A DNA stretch of 60,813 bases from Labilithrix sp. GTDB taxonomy: Bacteria; Myxococcota_A; Polyangia; Polyangiales; Polyangiaceae. Location of the stretch: assembly GCA_019637105.1 (NCBI GenBank), contig JAHBWF010000029.1, positions 1 to 60,813 on the forward strand, in the 5' to 3' direction. The notes beneath the pieces were generated by a model. The model ran no database searches and was not told the origin of the DNA. It was given only the letters and a program-made list of their open reading frames with translations. The stretch's first letter is position 1. Every line of letters begins with the position of its first letter. Positions 51,127 to 60,139 of this stretch are shown piece after piece. A program made the position numbers and the translations under genes.

Positions 51127-51484
51127 GGCGAGGCATCTAACAAGCCGCGTGCCAGGGGTGGACGACGCCGAACCCACGCCATTTCTCGGATCTCCTACCC
51201 TGATCGTGGATCGCCGAGGCCTGATCATGAGCGTCCGCGGAGCGGAGCGGCCTGGGCCGCCCGGGGAGCGCGAGGGCCGCATTTCGGATCTCGTTCGCGC
51301 GCGCATTGGGTAGGCTGCGGGGCTCGAAGAGTCGCTCGCCAGGGCCATCCCCGACGCGCGACGTCGTCCCGAGCGCCGAGACGACGCGGAGGACCGCCGG
51401 CCAACCCCGGTCCCCGTGCTCGACCCGACCCGTTCCACGCCGTGCCGCCCCCCAGAGCGGCACCCCTGCCCTCCGAGGACCGAG
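51127..51484. other. intergenic interval, possible diverged repeat
   Basis: This 358-bp gap separates divergent genes. At about 51226-51287 the order CATGA..GTCCG, CCCGGG.., GAGGG and ATTTCGG vaguely resembles the dispersed repeat at 43231 and 58800, but the match is too loose to call. No gene is evident. Confidence 0.3.
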
Positions 51485-51994
51485 ATGCCCGAAGCCACGC
51501 TCCGCCACGAGATCGAGACCGACGAGGATACGTTCTGGTCGAAGATCGTCTTCGACGAGGGGTTCAACAAGAAGCTCTACGAGGGCGCGCTCAAGTTCCC
51601 GGGCTGGAAGCTCCTCGACGCCAAGGAGGACGGCGACAAGATCGTCCGCCGCGTCCAGGTCGATCCGCCCGTCGGCGACCTGCCCGGCCCGGTCAAGAAG
51701 GTCATCGGCGACCGCCTCGCGTACACGGAGGAGGGGACGTTCGACAAGAAGACGAAGCGCTACTCCTTCAAGGTCACGCCGAGCACCATGGCGGAGAAGA
51801 CGAAGGTGAGCGGCGAGCTCTGGGTCGAGAAGATCGGGGACAAGAAGATCCGGCGCATGTGCCGCATCTCCGTCGAGGTGAAGGTCTTCATGGTCGGCGG
51901 CATGGTCGAGGACCGGATCATGTCGGACCTCCGCTCGTCGTACGACAACAGCACCGCCTTCACGAACCAGTACATCAAAGAGAACGGGCTGTAG
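51485..51994 (+). CDS. DUF2505 protein
   Basis: A 169-residue single-domain protein with the pattern of the DUF2505 family (SRPBCC-like): LRHEIETDEDTFWSKIVFDE, FKVTPSTMAEKTKVSGELWV and EVKVFMVGGMVEDRIM near the end. Its role is unknown; the fold suggests a hydrophobic-ligand pocket. The ATG at 51485 lies well inside a longer frame that is otherwise low-complexity. Confidence 0.88.
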   Translation: MPEATLRHEIETDEDTFWSKIVFDEGFNKKLYEGALKFPGWKLLDAKEDGDKIVRRVQVDPPVGDLPGPVKKVIGDRLAYTEEGTFDKKTKRYSFKVTPSTMAEKTKVSGELWVEKIGDKKIRRMCRISVEVKVFMVGGMVEDRIMSDLRSSYDNSTAFTNQYIKENGL

Positions 51995-52140
51995 GCCCGA
52001 CGCTCGCCGCCCCCGCGCGCCGAACGCCGACGCCGTCCCGCCCGCCGACGACGCGCTCCCGCGACCCGGTGACGCCGCGCCGCGCGTCGACGAACGAGCT
52101 CGGCGGCGACCTGACGTCGATAAAACGTCGCGATTTCAGC

Positions 52141-52170
52141 GATCTACGGTCCTTTACGGATCTTTACCGG
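52141..52170. promoter_or_regulatory. 10-bp phased triple repeat upstream of LTxxQ lipoprotein
   Basis: Three adjacent 10-bp units, GATCTACGGT, CCTTTACGGA and TCTTTACCGG, share TTAC(G/C)G or TACGG in phase. They sit 57-86 bp before the lipoprotein start in an unusually AT-rich spot. Helically phased sites suggest a regulator array or UP-like promoter element. Confidence 0.35.
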
Positions 52171-52226
52171 CGCGGAGGAAGCGAAAGACGCGGCGCGCAC
52201 GTCATACTCGAGCGGAGGTCATTTCG

Positions 52227-53165
52227 ATGAAGCTCGTTCGAAGCATCGCGTTCTCTCTTTCGGTCGCCGGCGTGTCGGTCTTCGCGGTCGCGTGCGGCGG
52301 CACGGTCGAGTCTCCCCAGACGAGCGCCAGCGCGGCGACCAAGGCGCCGATCGGCACGAACACGCACGGCGTCGTGAGGCTCGTCGGTGACGCGCTCGGC
52401 GAGGTCCCGCTCCGCGCCGACCAGCGCGCCGAGATCGAGAAGCTCGCGGCCGAGGCCGAGGCGCGCCACGCGCCGATGTCCGACGCCAGGAAGGAGCTGA
52501 TGACGACCCTCGCGGACCAGATCGAGGCCGGCGCGATCGATCGGACCGCCCTCCAGCCGAAGATCGACAAGGTCACGACCGACTTCGAGAAGATCCGCGC
52601 CGACGACCGCGCCGCGCTCACCAAGCTGCACGGTCTGCTCGACGCCGAGCAGCGGAGCGCCTTCGTCGACGCGCTCGAGAAGCAGCTGAAGGCGAAGCAC
52701 GGCGAGCGCGCCGAGCACGTGAAGGGCGGCTTCGGGAAGCTGAAGCAGCTGGCCGACGACCTGAAGCTCACCGACGATCAGCGGAGCCAGATCCGCGACG
52801 TCATGCGCGAGGCCCGCAAGGAGGGCCACGACGCCAAGGACGGCGCGAACGCCGAGGGCTGGAAGCACCGCGCGCGCGGCGAGCGCGGGGCGTCGCACTC
52901 CGAGTGGAAGCGCGGCGGTCCTCGTCACGGCGACGGACCGCACGCGGGGAAGCGATCGCTCGAGGCCTTCCGCGCGGACACGTTCGATCTCGACAAGGTC
53001 GCGCCGCCGCACGACGCCAAGGCGACGGCGCGCTTCGGCGTCGACCGGCTGAGCGGGTTCGCCGAGAAGGTGCTCCCGATCCTCACGCCCGAGCAGCGCA
53101 AGATCGCGGCCGACAAGGTCCGCGCGATGGCCGCGAGCGGCGACGCGACGCTCCTCGGTCGCTGA
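52227..53165 (+). CDS. Spy/CpxP-like (LTxxQ) lipoprotein with His-rich region
   Basis: A 312-residue lipoprotein with lipobox VAC (Cys23). It is all-alpha and holds several LTxxQ-type motifs: LRADQRAEIEKL, LDAEQRSAFVDAL, LTDDQRSQIRDV and LTPEQRKIAADKV. Such motifs define the periplasmic chaperones Spy and CpxP. A Lys/Arg/His-rich loop (HRARGERGASHSEWKRGG, then more His) might bind metals such as zinc or copper. A stress-binding or chaperone role is inferred. ATG at 52227 follows GGAGG by 8 nt. Confidence 0.85.
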   Translation: MKLVRSIAFSLSVAGVSVFAVACGGTVESPQTSASAATKAPIGTNTHGVVRLVGDALGEVPLRADQRAEIEKLAAEAEARHAPMSDARKELMTTLADQIEAGAIDRTALQPKIDKVTTDFEKIRADDRAALTKLHGLLDAEQRSAFVDALEKQLKAKHGERAEHVKGGFGKLKQLADDLKLTDDQRSQIRDVMREARKEGHDAKDGANAEGWKHRARGERGASHSEWKRGGPRHGDGPHAGKRSLEAFRADTFDLDKVAPPHDAKATARFGVDRLSGFAEKVLPILTPEQRKIAADKVRAMAASGDATLLGR

Positions 53166-53378
53166 CGCGCGGGCTCGTCGTCCCGTCCCCTCCCGAAGCG
53201 CCGCCCGGCCTCGCGCCGGCGGCGCTTCGTCGTGGGTCGAGCGCGGCCGGCGTCCCGGTCGCCTCGAGCGAGCTCGTCCACGTGGCTCGCCGCCGGAGAC
53301 GCTGCCGGAGCGCGCGGCGACGGCCGCGGCGCGTCGACCCGCTAACGCTCCGCCCGGCAGTTCGCCTATACATCGCGC

Positions 53379-54134
53379 ATGGCGACGAGGAGCGCGCGGC
53401 GACGTCTCGGCGTCCTCGCCGCGGCGTGGGCGATCTGCCGCAAGGACGTGCGCATCGAGCTCCGGACCCGCGAGGTCCTGGCGACCGCGGGCGTCTTCGC
53501 GATCGTCGTCGGCGTGCTCGCGAGCATGACGTACTTCGTCCACCCGAAGTACAACCGCGCGACCGCCGCCGGCACCATCTGGATCGCCGTCTTCTTCGCG
53601 TCCGTCCTCTCGTTCAGCCGCATCTGGCAGCGCGAGCGCGACGAGTCGGCGCTAACGGCGCTGCTCGTCTCGCCGATCGCGCGGGCGTCGATCTTCCTCG
53701 GCAAGGCGCTCGCGACGTTCGGGACGATCCTCCTCGTCGAGCTGCCGCTGATCGCGCTGTCGATGTTCCTCTTCGCCATCGACTTCTCGCCGCCGGACGA
53801 CGCGCTCCGCGATCCCCGCGCGACGCACGACCCCGCGACGGTGCACGCGCTCGCGTTCGCGGCGCTGATGGTCATGGGCACGGCCGCGCTCGCGCTGATC
53901 GGCACGCTCTTCGGCGTCATGACGGTGCGGACCCGCGCGCGCGATCTCGTCCTCGCGATCGTCCTCTTCCCGCTCCTGTCGCCCGTGCTCGTGTGCGGCG
54001 TCGCCGGGACGCGCAACGCCTTCGAGACGCAGCCCTTCGACGACTACAGCGGCTTCCTCGGGCTGATGGGCCTCTTCGTCTTCGTCGGCCTCGCGATGGG
54101 CGTGGCGCTCTTCGGCGCGCTCGTCGACGAGTAG
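53379..54134 (+). CDS. ccmB: CcmB-type heme exporter permease (orphan)
   Basis: A 251-residue polytopic protein with six hydrophobic helices and the CcmB pattern KDVRIELRTREV, FSRIWQRERDESALTALLVSP and IFLGKALATFG. CcmB is the membrane half of the CcmAB cytochrome c maturation exporter. No ccmA, ccmC or other ccm gene lies nearby, so its ATPase partner is elsewhere. The assignment is by motif; a general ABC-2 permease is the alternative. Confidence 0.85.
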   Translation: MATRSARRRLGVLAAAWAICRKDVRIELRTREVLATAGVFAIVVGVLASMTYFVHPKYNRATAAGTIWIAVFFASVLSFSRIWQRERDESALTALLVSPIARASIFLGKALATFGTILLVELPLIALSMFLFAIDFSPPDDALRDPRATHDPATVHALAFAALMVMGTAALALIGTLFGVMTVRTRARDLVLAIVLFPLLSPVLVCGVAGTRNAFETQPFDDYSGFLGLMGLFVFVGLAMGVALFGALVDE

Positions 54135-54173
54135 CTCGACCGGCGCGCGGCGAGCGCGACGCGCCGGCGTCGT

Positions 54174-55454
54174 TCAGGTGGCGATCTGCGTGGCGACGAG
54201 GGCCGCGTGCGCGTCGAGCGCGTGGGGATCGAACGGCAACCCGCAGACCTCGCCCGTGGCCCAGACGCCGTCCGCGATCCGGCCGTCGTCCGTGCGCACG
54301 ACGAACCCGCGCGGCGCGTGGACGAGCGCCGCGCCGGCCTGCTGGCAGAGCTCGAAGGCCGGCGAGCGCGCGGCGTCGACGAGGACGGCGTCGGCGTCGA
54401 CGGCGCGCTCCTTCGTCGCGGTGCGGACGCGCACGCCCTTCGCGCGGCCGCTCCCGCGTACGGCGAGCGGCTCGCCGTGGAGCACGGTGACCTCGGCGCG
54501 CGCGGACGCGACGCGAGCGGCGCGCGCGAACGACTCTCCGAACGGTCCTCCGCCGTCCGGGACGACGACGACGATCCGCTCGCCCACGAGCACGCCGCGG
54601 GAAAGGAGCCAGCCGGCGGCCCGCGCGCTCATCACGTTGGGCACGTCGTTGCCTTCGAAGGCGAGCGCTCCGTCGTGCGCGCCGCAGGCGAGGACGAGGG
54701 CGCGCGCCTCGACGATCTCGGCGCCCTCCTCGCCGGCGACGAGAAGGTCGCGGCCGTAGACGGCCCCCGCGGTCGTGCGCGAGCGCACGCGGATCGCGCC
54801 CGACGCGACGCCCGACGCGAACGCGGCCGAGATCGGCTCGAACGCGGCCGCGTCCTCGGCCGCGAGCGCCGTGATCCCGCCGCCGGGCGTGAGCTGATCG
54901 TCGAGCACCTCGACGGCGCGGTCCGCCCGCGCGAGGCGCGCGGCCACGGCCATCCCCGCGGGGCCTGCGCCGACGACGACGACGTCGGCGCGGCGGCGCG
55001 AAGCCGGTCGCGGCGCCGCGGGCTCGAGCGGGAGCTTGCCGAGCCCGGCGACGCGGCGCGCGAACCCCTGCATGATCGTCTGGATCCCGGGCACGCCCGC
55101 GAACAGCTCGTGGTGGTTCATCCCCTCCGGGAAGAACCAGTCGGTCATGCGCAGCAGATCGGCGTCGCGCGGGCCGAGGCGGTTCTGCGTGACGACCGCG
55201 ACGCCGTCCTCGGCCGGCACGAGGCACGTCATGACGTTGGGCGCGTCGTCCACGCGCGCGAGGCACCCGTCGCACGCGCCCCGCATGCACGCCGGGCCGC
55301 GCGGACGGTGGAACTTGGGGCTCCGCGCGATGGTCGTCTTCCCCGCGGCGACGAGCGCGGCGGCGAGCGGCTCGCCGCGCTCCGCCTGGAGCCGCTCGCC
55401 GTCGAGCGTGAACGTGACCGGGTTCGCGAGCGTCCGGATGCGGGAAGACGGCAT
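54174..55454 (-). CDS. ferredoxin-domain FAD oxidoreductase, sarcosine oxidase alpha-like
   Basis: A 426-residue protein. Residues about 1-100 form a [2Fe-2S]-type domain with CMRGACDGC and a later MTC, as at the start of sarcosine oxidase alpha subunits and in HcnA-type proteins. The rest is a FAD/NAD(P)-binding fold with VVVVGAGPAGMAVAARLA and a second Rossmann motif. It is much shorter than full sarcosine oxidase alpha, lacking the C-terminal folate-binding half. No beta subunit gene is adjacent. It is probably an amine or opine/proline dehydrogenase part. ATG at 55454. Confidence 0.8.
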   Translation of the reverse strand: MPSSRIRTLANPVTFTLDGERLQAERGEPLAAALVAAGKTTIARSPKFHRPRGPACMRGACDGCLARVDDAPNVMTCLVPAEDGVAVVTQNRLGPRDADLLRMTDWFFPEGMNHHELFAGVPGIQTIMQGFARRVAGLGKLPLEPAAPRPASRRRADVVVVGAGPAGMAVAARLARADRAVEVLDDQLTPGGGITALAAEDAAAFEPISAAFASGVASGAIRVRSRTTAGAVYGRDLLVAGEEGAEIVEARALVLACGAHDGALAFEGNDVPNVMSARAAGWLLSRGVLVGERIVVVVPDGGGPFGESFARAARVASARAEVTVLHGEPLAVRGSGRAKGVRVRTATKERAVDADAVLVDAARSPAFELCQQAGAALVHAPRGFVVRTDDGRIADGVWATGEVCGLPFDPHALDAHAALVATQIAT

Positions 55455-55599
55455 GGTGGGCGCCTGACGATCGGGGGGACGTCGTCCGAGGCGGCGACAC
55501 TCTACTTCCATCCCGGCGTCCAGCACGAGCCCCGGCGTCCAGCGCGGCGCGCCGTTCCCGCCGGCTGAGCTCGCCCCGCGGCGGCCGAGGACAGGCGGG

Positions 55600-57297
55600 T
55601 CACTCGAGCGGGCAGGACGGGTCCGGCGCGATCGACAGATCGTCGAGGTCGAAGTGCGCGGGCGCGCAGTCGCCGTCCCACGTCGGGGCGGGCGCGAGAT
55701 CGATCTGCACCCCGGTCTCACGCCCCCACGAGTGGCTCGGGAGGCAGAACACGGCCTCCGTCCACGCCGGCGCCGGCGGCAAGCGCCGCCTCCCGCTCGC
55801 GCCGACCTCGCCGGCGGTCACGTCGACGAGCGCCGGTGTGGAGAGGCGGTACCAGAGCTTGAGCGCCGCGCCGCCGGCCGCGTCGGCGGGGCGGGGCGGG
55901 ACGTGGAGCATGGTCGACCCCCAGCTCACCTCCTCGCGCGCGTCACAAGGCGCCTCGAGCCGGAGGAACGCGACGCCGGAGTGGGCGGAGATCGGCTCGC
56001 GCACGACGGCGACGCGGTGAGGTGTGCCCTGCCAAGGCGAGACCGGACCGCGAAGCTCGAAGCCGCCGTCGCCGACGCCCTCGGTGCGGCACGACGGCTC
56101 GGAACGAAGGACGAAGTCGTCGACCTGAACGGCGTTGCGGTCCCCCGGACAAGGGAGCGCGGCTTCGACGCCGAGCCGGAGCGCGAGCCCCGACGTCGAT
56201 CGGGGCAAGCAGACGACCACGTCCTCCCGCGCGCCCGTCCCGCGCACCTGGGCGACGCGCGCGCCGTCGACCTCCACGTAGGTGAGCTCGTCGCGCGTCC
56301 CCTCCAGCGAGAAGGCGACGGCCGGACGCGTCAAATGCTCCGGGACGGACATCGACGTCGTCATGACGGCCGGCTGGCCGGGCGCGCACGCCCGCACGAG
56401 GCGTCCCAGGCGCGTCCCGCCCTCCTCGATCACGTTGCCGTTCCAATCGTCCGCGCTCCAGCCGCCCTGCTCGAAGTCGCCGTTCGTCACGATCCCCGGG
56501 CGCGGGCACGCCGGCGACGGGACGAACCGCGCGCGTCCGATCAGGGCGTCCTCTCGCTCGCCCCCGGCCGTCCCCGCCGGGTAGGCGCGGAGGCCGAACG
56601 TGAGCGACCGCCCGAACGCCCGCTCCCCGAGGCAGATCCTCCGAGTCGTGGTCTGTCCGCCTTGAGAGAAGAACGCCTGGTCGGCCAGCCACCCGTCGAA
56701 GACGATCGACAGCCATCGGCGCGCGTTCGCGCAAGCCCCGCCGCGGACGCAGTCGAGCTCGAGCTCCAGCGCCAGCGGCTCCGCGTCGGCGTACGCCGGC
56801 ATCTCGAACGTCTGGAAGACCTCGCCGAAGCCGCTGAAGCGCGCCCAGCCGCCCCTGCGTCCGACCACGGTCGATCGGTCCACTCGCGCCTGCCCGCGCT
56901 CGCGCCAGGCGTCCAGCTCGGGACGGCTGAACTCGGGATCGACCGGGCCGCCCGTGAAATGGCAAGCGCCGCCCGGGATCCGCGAGTACCCGACGACGCA
57001 CACGCACACCGCACGCCCCGACGCGTCGCTGCAGCGCTCGTGCGCGCCGCAGCTCGTCTCGCCGCACGCGGGGGCGCAGAACCCGTTCCCGTCGTTGTCC
57101 TGGTAGCCGGCCGCGCACGCCGCGCACGCCGGCCCCGCGTACCCCGGCTCGCACACGCAGGCCGGTCGAAGCCCGGCGATCGAGCACGTCCCGTGCATAT
57201 TGCATTGGGTCTCGAGGCACGACGGCCCCTCGCCGGGGATGTTCGAACACGCCGCGACCACCCCGACGACGAACAGCGCTGCGCCGAGCCGGTTCAT
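55600..57297 (-). CDS. EGF-like/multidomain lipoprotein
   Basis: A 565-residue lipoprotein with lipobox VAAC (Cys17). Residues 25-110 hold two EGF-like Cys-rich modules (CNMHGTCSIAGLRPACVCEPGYAG, with the calcium-binding style of EGF units). The remaining 450 residues are beta-sandwich-like units rich in GDFE, VDGARVAQV and DFVLR, reminiscent of carbohydrate-binding modules. A surface adhesion or glycan-binding role is inferred. The ATG at 57297 begins a good signal peptide. Confidence 0.85.
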   Translation of the reverse strand: MNRLGAALFVVGVVAACSNIPGEGPSCLETQCNMHGTCSIAGLRPACVCEPGYAGPACAACAAGYQDNDGNGFCAPACGETSCGAHERCSDASGRAVCVCVVGYSRIPGGACHFTGGPVDPEFSRPELDAWRERGQARVDRSTVVGRRGGWARFSGFGEVFQTFEMPAYADAEPLALELELDCVRGGACANARRWLSIVFDGWLADQAFFSQGGQTTTRRICLGERAFGRSLTFGLRAYPAGTAGGEREDALIGRARFVPSPACPRPGIVTNGDFEQGGWSADDWNGNVIEEGGTRLGRLVRACAPGQPAVMTTSMSVPEHLTRPAVAFSLEGTRDELTYVEVDGARVAQVRGTGAREDVVVCLPRSTSGLALRLGVEAALPCPGDRNAVQVDDFVLRSEPSCRTEGVGDGGFELRGPVSPWQGTPHRVAVVREPISAHSGVAFLRLEAPCDAREEVSWGSTMLHVPPRPADAAGGAALKLWYRLSTPALVDVTAGEVGASGRRRLPPAPAWTEAVFCLPSHSWGRETGVQIDLAPAPTWDGDCAPAHFDLDDLSIAPDPSCPLE

Positions 57298-57424
57298 GGC
57301 GCGGGAGAGTCAAGCACGCGCGGGCTCGTCGGGCCATGGGAGGCCTCACGCCGCGGCCGACTGCGCGGCGCGACGGACGGCGCTTTACTTTCGATCTCTG
57401 GGTCGGGAGACTGTCGGGAACGCG

Positions 57425-58036
57425 ATGCGGCTCGGTCTGCTCGGTCCAGCCGGTGGGGACGTCGGCGCGCTCGGACGCGCCGCCGAGTTCCTCTTGAACG
57501 GGGTCCGCGTCCATCGCGCGATTTACATCGGCAACGACGGCGCGCTCGATCGCGCGGTGGCGGCGTGGGCGCGGAAGCTCGTCGGGGACGATCCGAGCGA
57601 CGAGGGGGCGTGGACGCGCGCGGCGACCGTCGCGCTGAAGGGGACGCCGCAGGTGATCGATCGCTTCGTCGCCACCGAGCGCGCCCGCCTCCGGTTGAAG
57701 GCGCTCGAGGCGCTGCCCGAGCACGTCGCGCGGACGATCGAGATGGTGGGCGATCGCGTCGCCGTGCTCGTCTACGACAAGGCAGAGCTCGACGAGGAGG
57801 ACATCGTCGCGGCGAACATCTTGCTTTACGGCAAGAGCGAGGGTCCGCAGATCCGCAAGATCGGCGCGCGGTGGTTCGTCACGCCCGGGCCGATCGGGTC
57901 GCGCGGCGGGGGCCTCGCGGTGCTCGACGACGAGCAAGAGGAGGTCGTCGTGACCGTCTACGACGCGGCCGGGAGACCGACGCATCGCGAGGCGCTCGGC
58001 TCGCCGCCCGCGAACCCGCGCGCGGAGGACCTTTGA
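57425..58036 (+). CDS. degenerate metallophosphoesterase-like protein
   Basis: A 203-residue protein with a Gly-rich start (LGLLGPAGGDVGALGRAAEFL) and an end with RWFVTPGPIGSRGGGLAVLDDE, both placed as in YfcE-like phosphoesterases (PGSxGxxR). The usual metal-binding Asp and His residues of the first and second motifs are not evident, so it may be an inactive relative or a distinct family. The ATG at 57425 is preferred. Its stop overlaps the TTG of the next gene (TTGA), so it is coupled with nadD. Confidence 0.65.
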   Translation: MRLGLLGPAGGDVGALGRAAEFLLNGVRVHRAIYIGNDGALDRAVAAWARKLVGDDPSDEGAWTRAATVALKGTPQVIDRFVATERARLRLKALEALPEHVARTIEMVGDRVAVLVYDKAELDEEDIVAANILLYGKSEGPQIRKIGARWFVTPGPIGSRGGGLAVLDDEQEEVVVTVYDAAGRPTHREALGSPPANPRAEDL

Positions 58037-58773
58037 GCGCGGGCGGCACGCGGGGCGCGGGCGGCACGCGGGGCGCGGGCGGCACGCGGGGCGCGGGCGG
58101 CGCCCAGGACCCGAGCGGTCCCGAGGGCACGAACGCCCCCGAGGGCAAGAGCAGCGCGCGGGGCGCGGGCAGCGCGCGGGGCGCGGGCGGCGCGCGGGGC
58201 GCGGACGCGCCGATCGTCGGCGTGTTCGGCGGAAGCTTCAACCCGCCGCACCTCTCGCACGTGCTGGCGCTCGCGGTCGTCCTGGCGCGGTTCGACGTCG
58301 AGCGGATCCTCGTCGTGCCGACCTTCCAGCATCCGTTCGCGAAGTCGCTCGCGCCGTACGACGATCGCGTGGCGATGTGCGAGCTCGCGATGGGCTGGCT
58401 GCCTCGCGTCGAGGTCTCGCGCGTCGAGGAGGAGCTCGGCGGCGAGAGCCGAACGCTCCGCACGATCGAGCATCTTCGCGCGCGTCATCCGGACAAACCG
58501 CTGCGGTTCATCCTGGGCGCCGACATCATGATGGAGTCGTCGAAGTGGCACGCCTTCGATCGCGTCGCGGCGCTCGCCCCGCCGATCGTCCTCGGCCGCG
58601 TGGGGGTCGACTATCCGAACGCGCCGGCGCCCGTTCTGCCGGACATCTCGAGCACCGAGGTCCGCGCGCGGCTCGCCCGCGGCGACCTCGCGGGCCTCGA
58701 CGAGCTCGTCCCGCCGGCGGTCATCGACTACGCGCGCTCCCGCGTCCTCTACGCCGATCCTCCGGCGCGTTAG
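58033..58773 (+). CDS. nadD: nicotinate-nucleotide adenylyltransferase with repeat N-terminus
   Basis: A 246-residue protein. Residues from about 60 are NadD: GVFGGSFNPPHLSHVLAL holds the HxGH-type nucleotidyltransferase motif (here HLSH), followed by VPTFQHPFAKS and DISSTEVRARLARGDL near the end. It makes NaAD from NaMN and ATP. The first ~58 residues are GAGGTR-type and GA-rich repeats, made by 18-bp DNA repeats, and are unlike any NadD. The TTG at 58033 is the only workable start that I see; it overlaps the preceding stop. Confidence 0.9.
   Translation: MSAGGTRGAGGTRGAGGTRGAGGAQDPSGPEGTNAPEGKSSARGAGSARGAGGARGADAPIVGVFGGSFNPPHLSHVLALAVVLARFDVERILVVPTFQHPFAKSLAPYDDRVAMCELAMGWLPRVEVSRVEEELGGESRTLRTIEHLRARHPDKPLRFILGADIMMESSKWHAFDRVAALAPPIVLGRVGVDYPNAPAPVLPDISSTEVRARLARGDLAGLDELVPPAVIDYARSRVLYADPPAR
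58042..58095 (+). repeat. 18-bp tandem repeat in nadD N-terminus, 3 copies
   Basis: GGCGGCACGCGGGGCGCG occurs three times exactly at 58042, 58060 and 58078. A related, less exact set (GCGCGGGGCGCGGGC) follows at about 58157-58205. Both encode Gly/Ala-rich runs before the enzyme domain. Confidence 0.93.
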
Positions 58774-58799
58774 AGCGCCTCTCGTCCCGGACGACGCGC

Positions 58800-58893
58800 T
58801 CGTCGGGAGCCGAGAGCCATGAACGGACGCCCGGGAATCGAGCCGGAATCGGGCTCGGTGGCGCCCCGGGGCGAGCCTGCTTTCGGCCGGCCA
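58800..58893 (+). repeat. dispersed intergenic repeat, copy B
   Basis: This is the partner of the copy at 43231-43332, in the same orientation. It falls in the gap between nadD and the Rossmann/DUF2520 gene. It carries CGTCGGG, CCATGAACGGACG, CCCCGGGGCGAGCCTG and TTTCGGCC in the same order. Its central inverted pair is less perfect than in copy A. Confidence 0.75.
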
Positions 58894-58972
58894 GGGACGG
58901 CCACGGGGCGTGAACGGGCCCTCGGGCGCCCGGGAGGAGGCTCGTGACGATCCGGGTTAGGATGCTCCCACG

Positions 58973-59842
58973 ATGAAGGTCTTCATCCTCGGCGCCGGCA
59001 AGGTCGGTCGCGCCCTCGCCGCCGCGCTCAAGAAGCGCGGCACCCCCGTGACGCTCCGCCCGGCGCGCAAGGGCGTCCCCACGACGCGCATCGACGCGTC
59101 GATCCTCGTCCTCGCGCTCCGTGACCGGCAGCTCGGGCCGGTCGCGGCGGACCTCGCGACGTCCGGCGTCGTGCCGCGCAACGCCGTGGTCGTCCACAAC
59201 GCCGGCTCGCTCCCGGCCGAGGCGCTCGAGCCGCTCCGCGGCGTCTGCGCCGGCATCGCCCAGATGCACCCGATGATCGCGTTCGCGTCGACGAAGTCGT
59301 TCCCCACGCTCGCGCGCGGTCACGTGCACGTGAAGGGAGAGCCCGTCGCCGAGAAGCGCGCGCGCGCCGTCGCGAAGCGGCTCGGCATGACCCCGCGCAC
59401 GTTCGCGGAGCTCGACACCGTCGGCTACCACGCCGCGGCCGGCCTCGTGGCCAACGGCGCGGCGGCGCTCGCGGCGATCGGCGCGGAGCTGCTCGTGGTC
59501 TCGGGCGTCCCGCGCGCGCAGGCGCCCAAGATGCTCGGGCCGCTCCTCCGCAGCGTCGCCGAGAACGTCGAGGCGCTCGGCTTCCCCGAGGCGCTCACCG
59601 GCCCCGTCCGCCGCGGCGACGCCGGCGCCATCGCGCGCCAGATCGAGCTCTTGGGCGAGCGCCTCCCGAGCGCGCTCCCGCTCTTCATCGCGAGCGGCCT
59701 CGCGCAGCTCCCGATCGCGGAGCGCATCGGCGACGCCCCGAAGGAGCAGATCGCCCAGGTCGGCGACGTGCTCCGTCGCGCGTTGCGTCCATCGGCGCGG
59801 GGGGCGCCGGCACACGCACATGCACGCCGATCCCGAAAATGA
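58973..59842 (+). CDS. Rossmann-like and DUF2520 domain protein
   Basis: A 289-residue oxidoreductase-like protein. It has an N-terminal NAD(P)-binding motif (FILGAGKVGRALAAALKKRG, GxGxxG type) and a C-terminal all-alpha DUF2520 domain, the layout of the pyrroline-5-carboxylate reductase/ketopantoate reductase-like group. HNAGSLP and MHPMIAF sit at expected active-cleft positions. Reaction and substrate are unknown. ATG at 58973. Confidence 0.9.
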   Translation: MKVFILGAGKVGRALAAALKKRGTPVTLRPARKGVPTTRIDASILVLALRDRQLGPVAADLATSGVVPRNAVVVHNAGSLPAEALEPLRGVCAGIAQMHPMIAFASTKSFPTLARGHVHVKGEPVAEKRARAVAKRLGMTPRTFAELDTVGYHAAAGLVANGAAALAAIGAELLVVSGVPRAQAPKMLGPLLRSVAENVEALGFPEALTGPVRRGDAGAIARQIELLGERLPSALPLFIASGLAQLPIAERIGDAPKEQIAQVGDVLRRALRPSARGAPAHAHARRSRK

Positions 59843-60139
59843 CGCCTGGAGCGCACGCGGCGCGTGCATGGGTTGACGGTCGCGCTCCACTTCGCGGCGA
59901 GCTCCGCTCAACCTCTGCAATCTCGCCAGGTTGGGGTTCGTCTCCGGCGACCGCTCGATGTGGAGCGTCCCTTGCATGACTGAAGTCAACTTCGGCGCCG
60001 CGCGCGTGGTTTTTCGCACGAAACCTCGCGGGTCGGCTCCGAGGGACGCGGGCCCGACCCCAGCCATGGACGTAACCTGTCGATATCAGACCCCTCTCGA
60101 GGGGTCCGCGAGAGCAGGCATGGAAATGGGGCCGTCGCC
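59843..60139. other. intergenic interval without gene
   Basis: A 297-bp gap of mildly lower GC with nothing recognised. Short open frames on both strands lack features. Confidence 0.5.

Noticed and set aside
51226-51287. Third copy of the dispersed repeat
   Set aside because: Landmarks partly agree, but spacing and identity are too loose for a firm call; kept only as a note.
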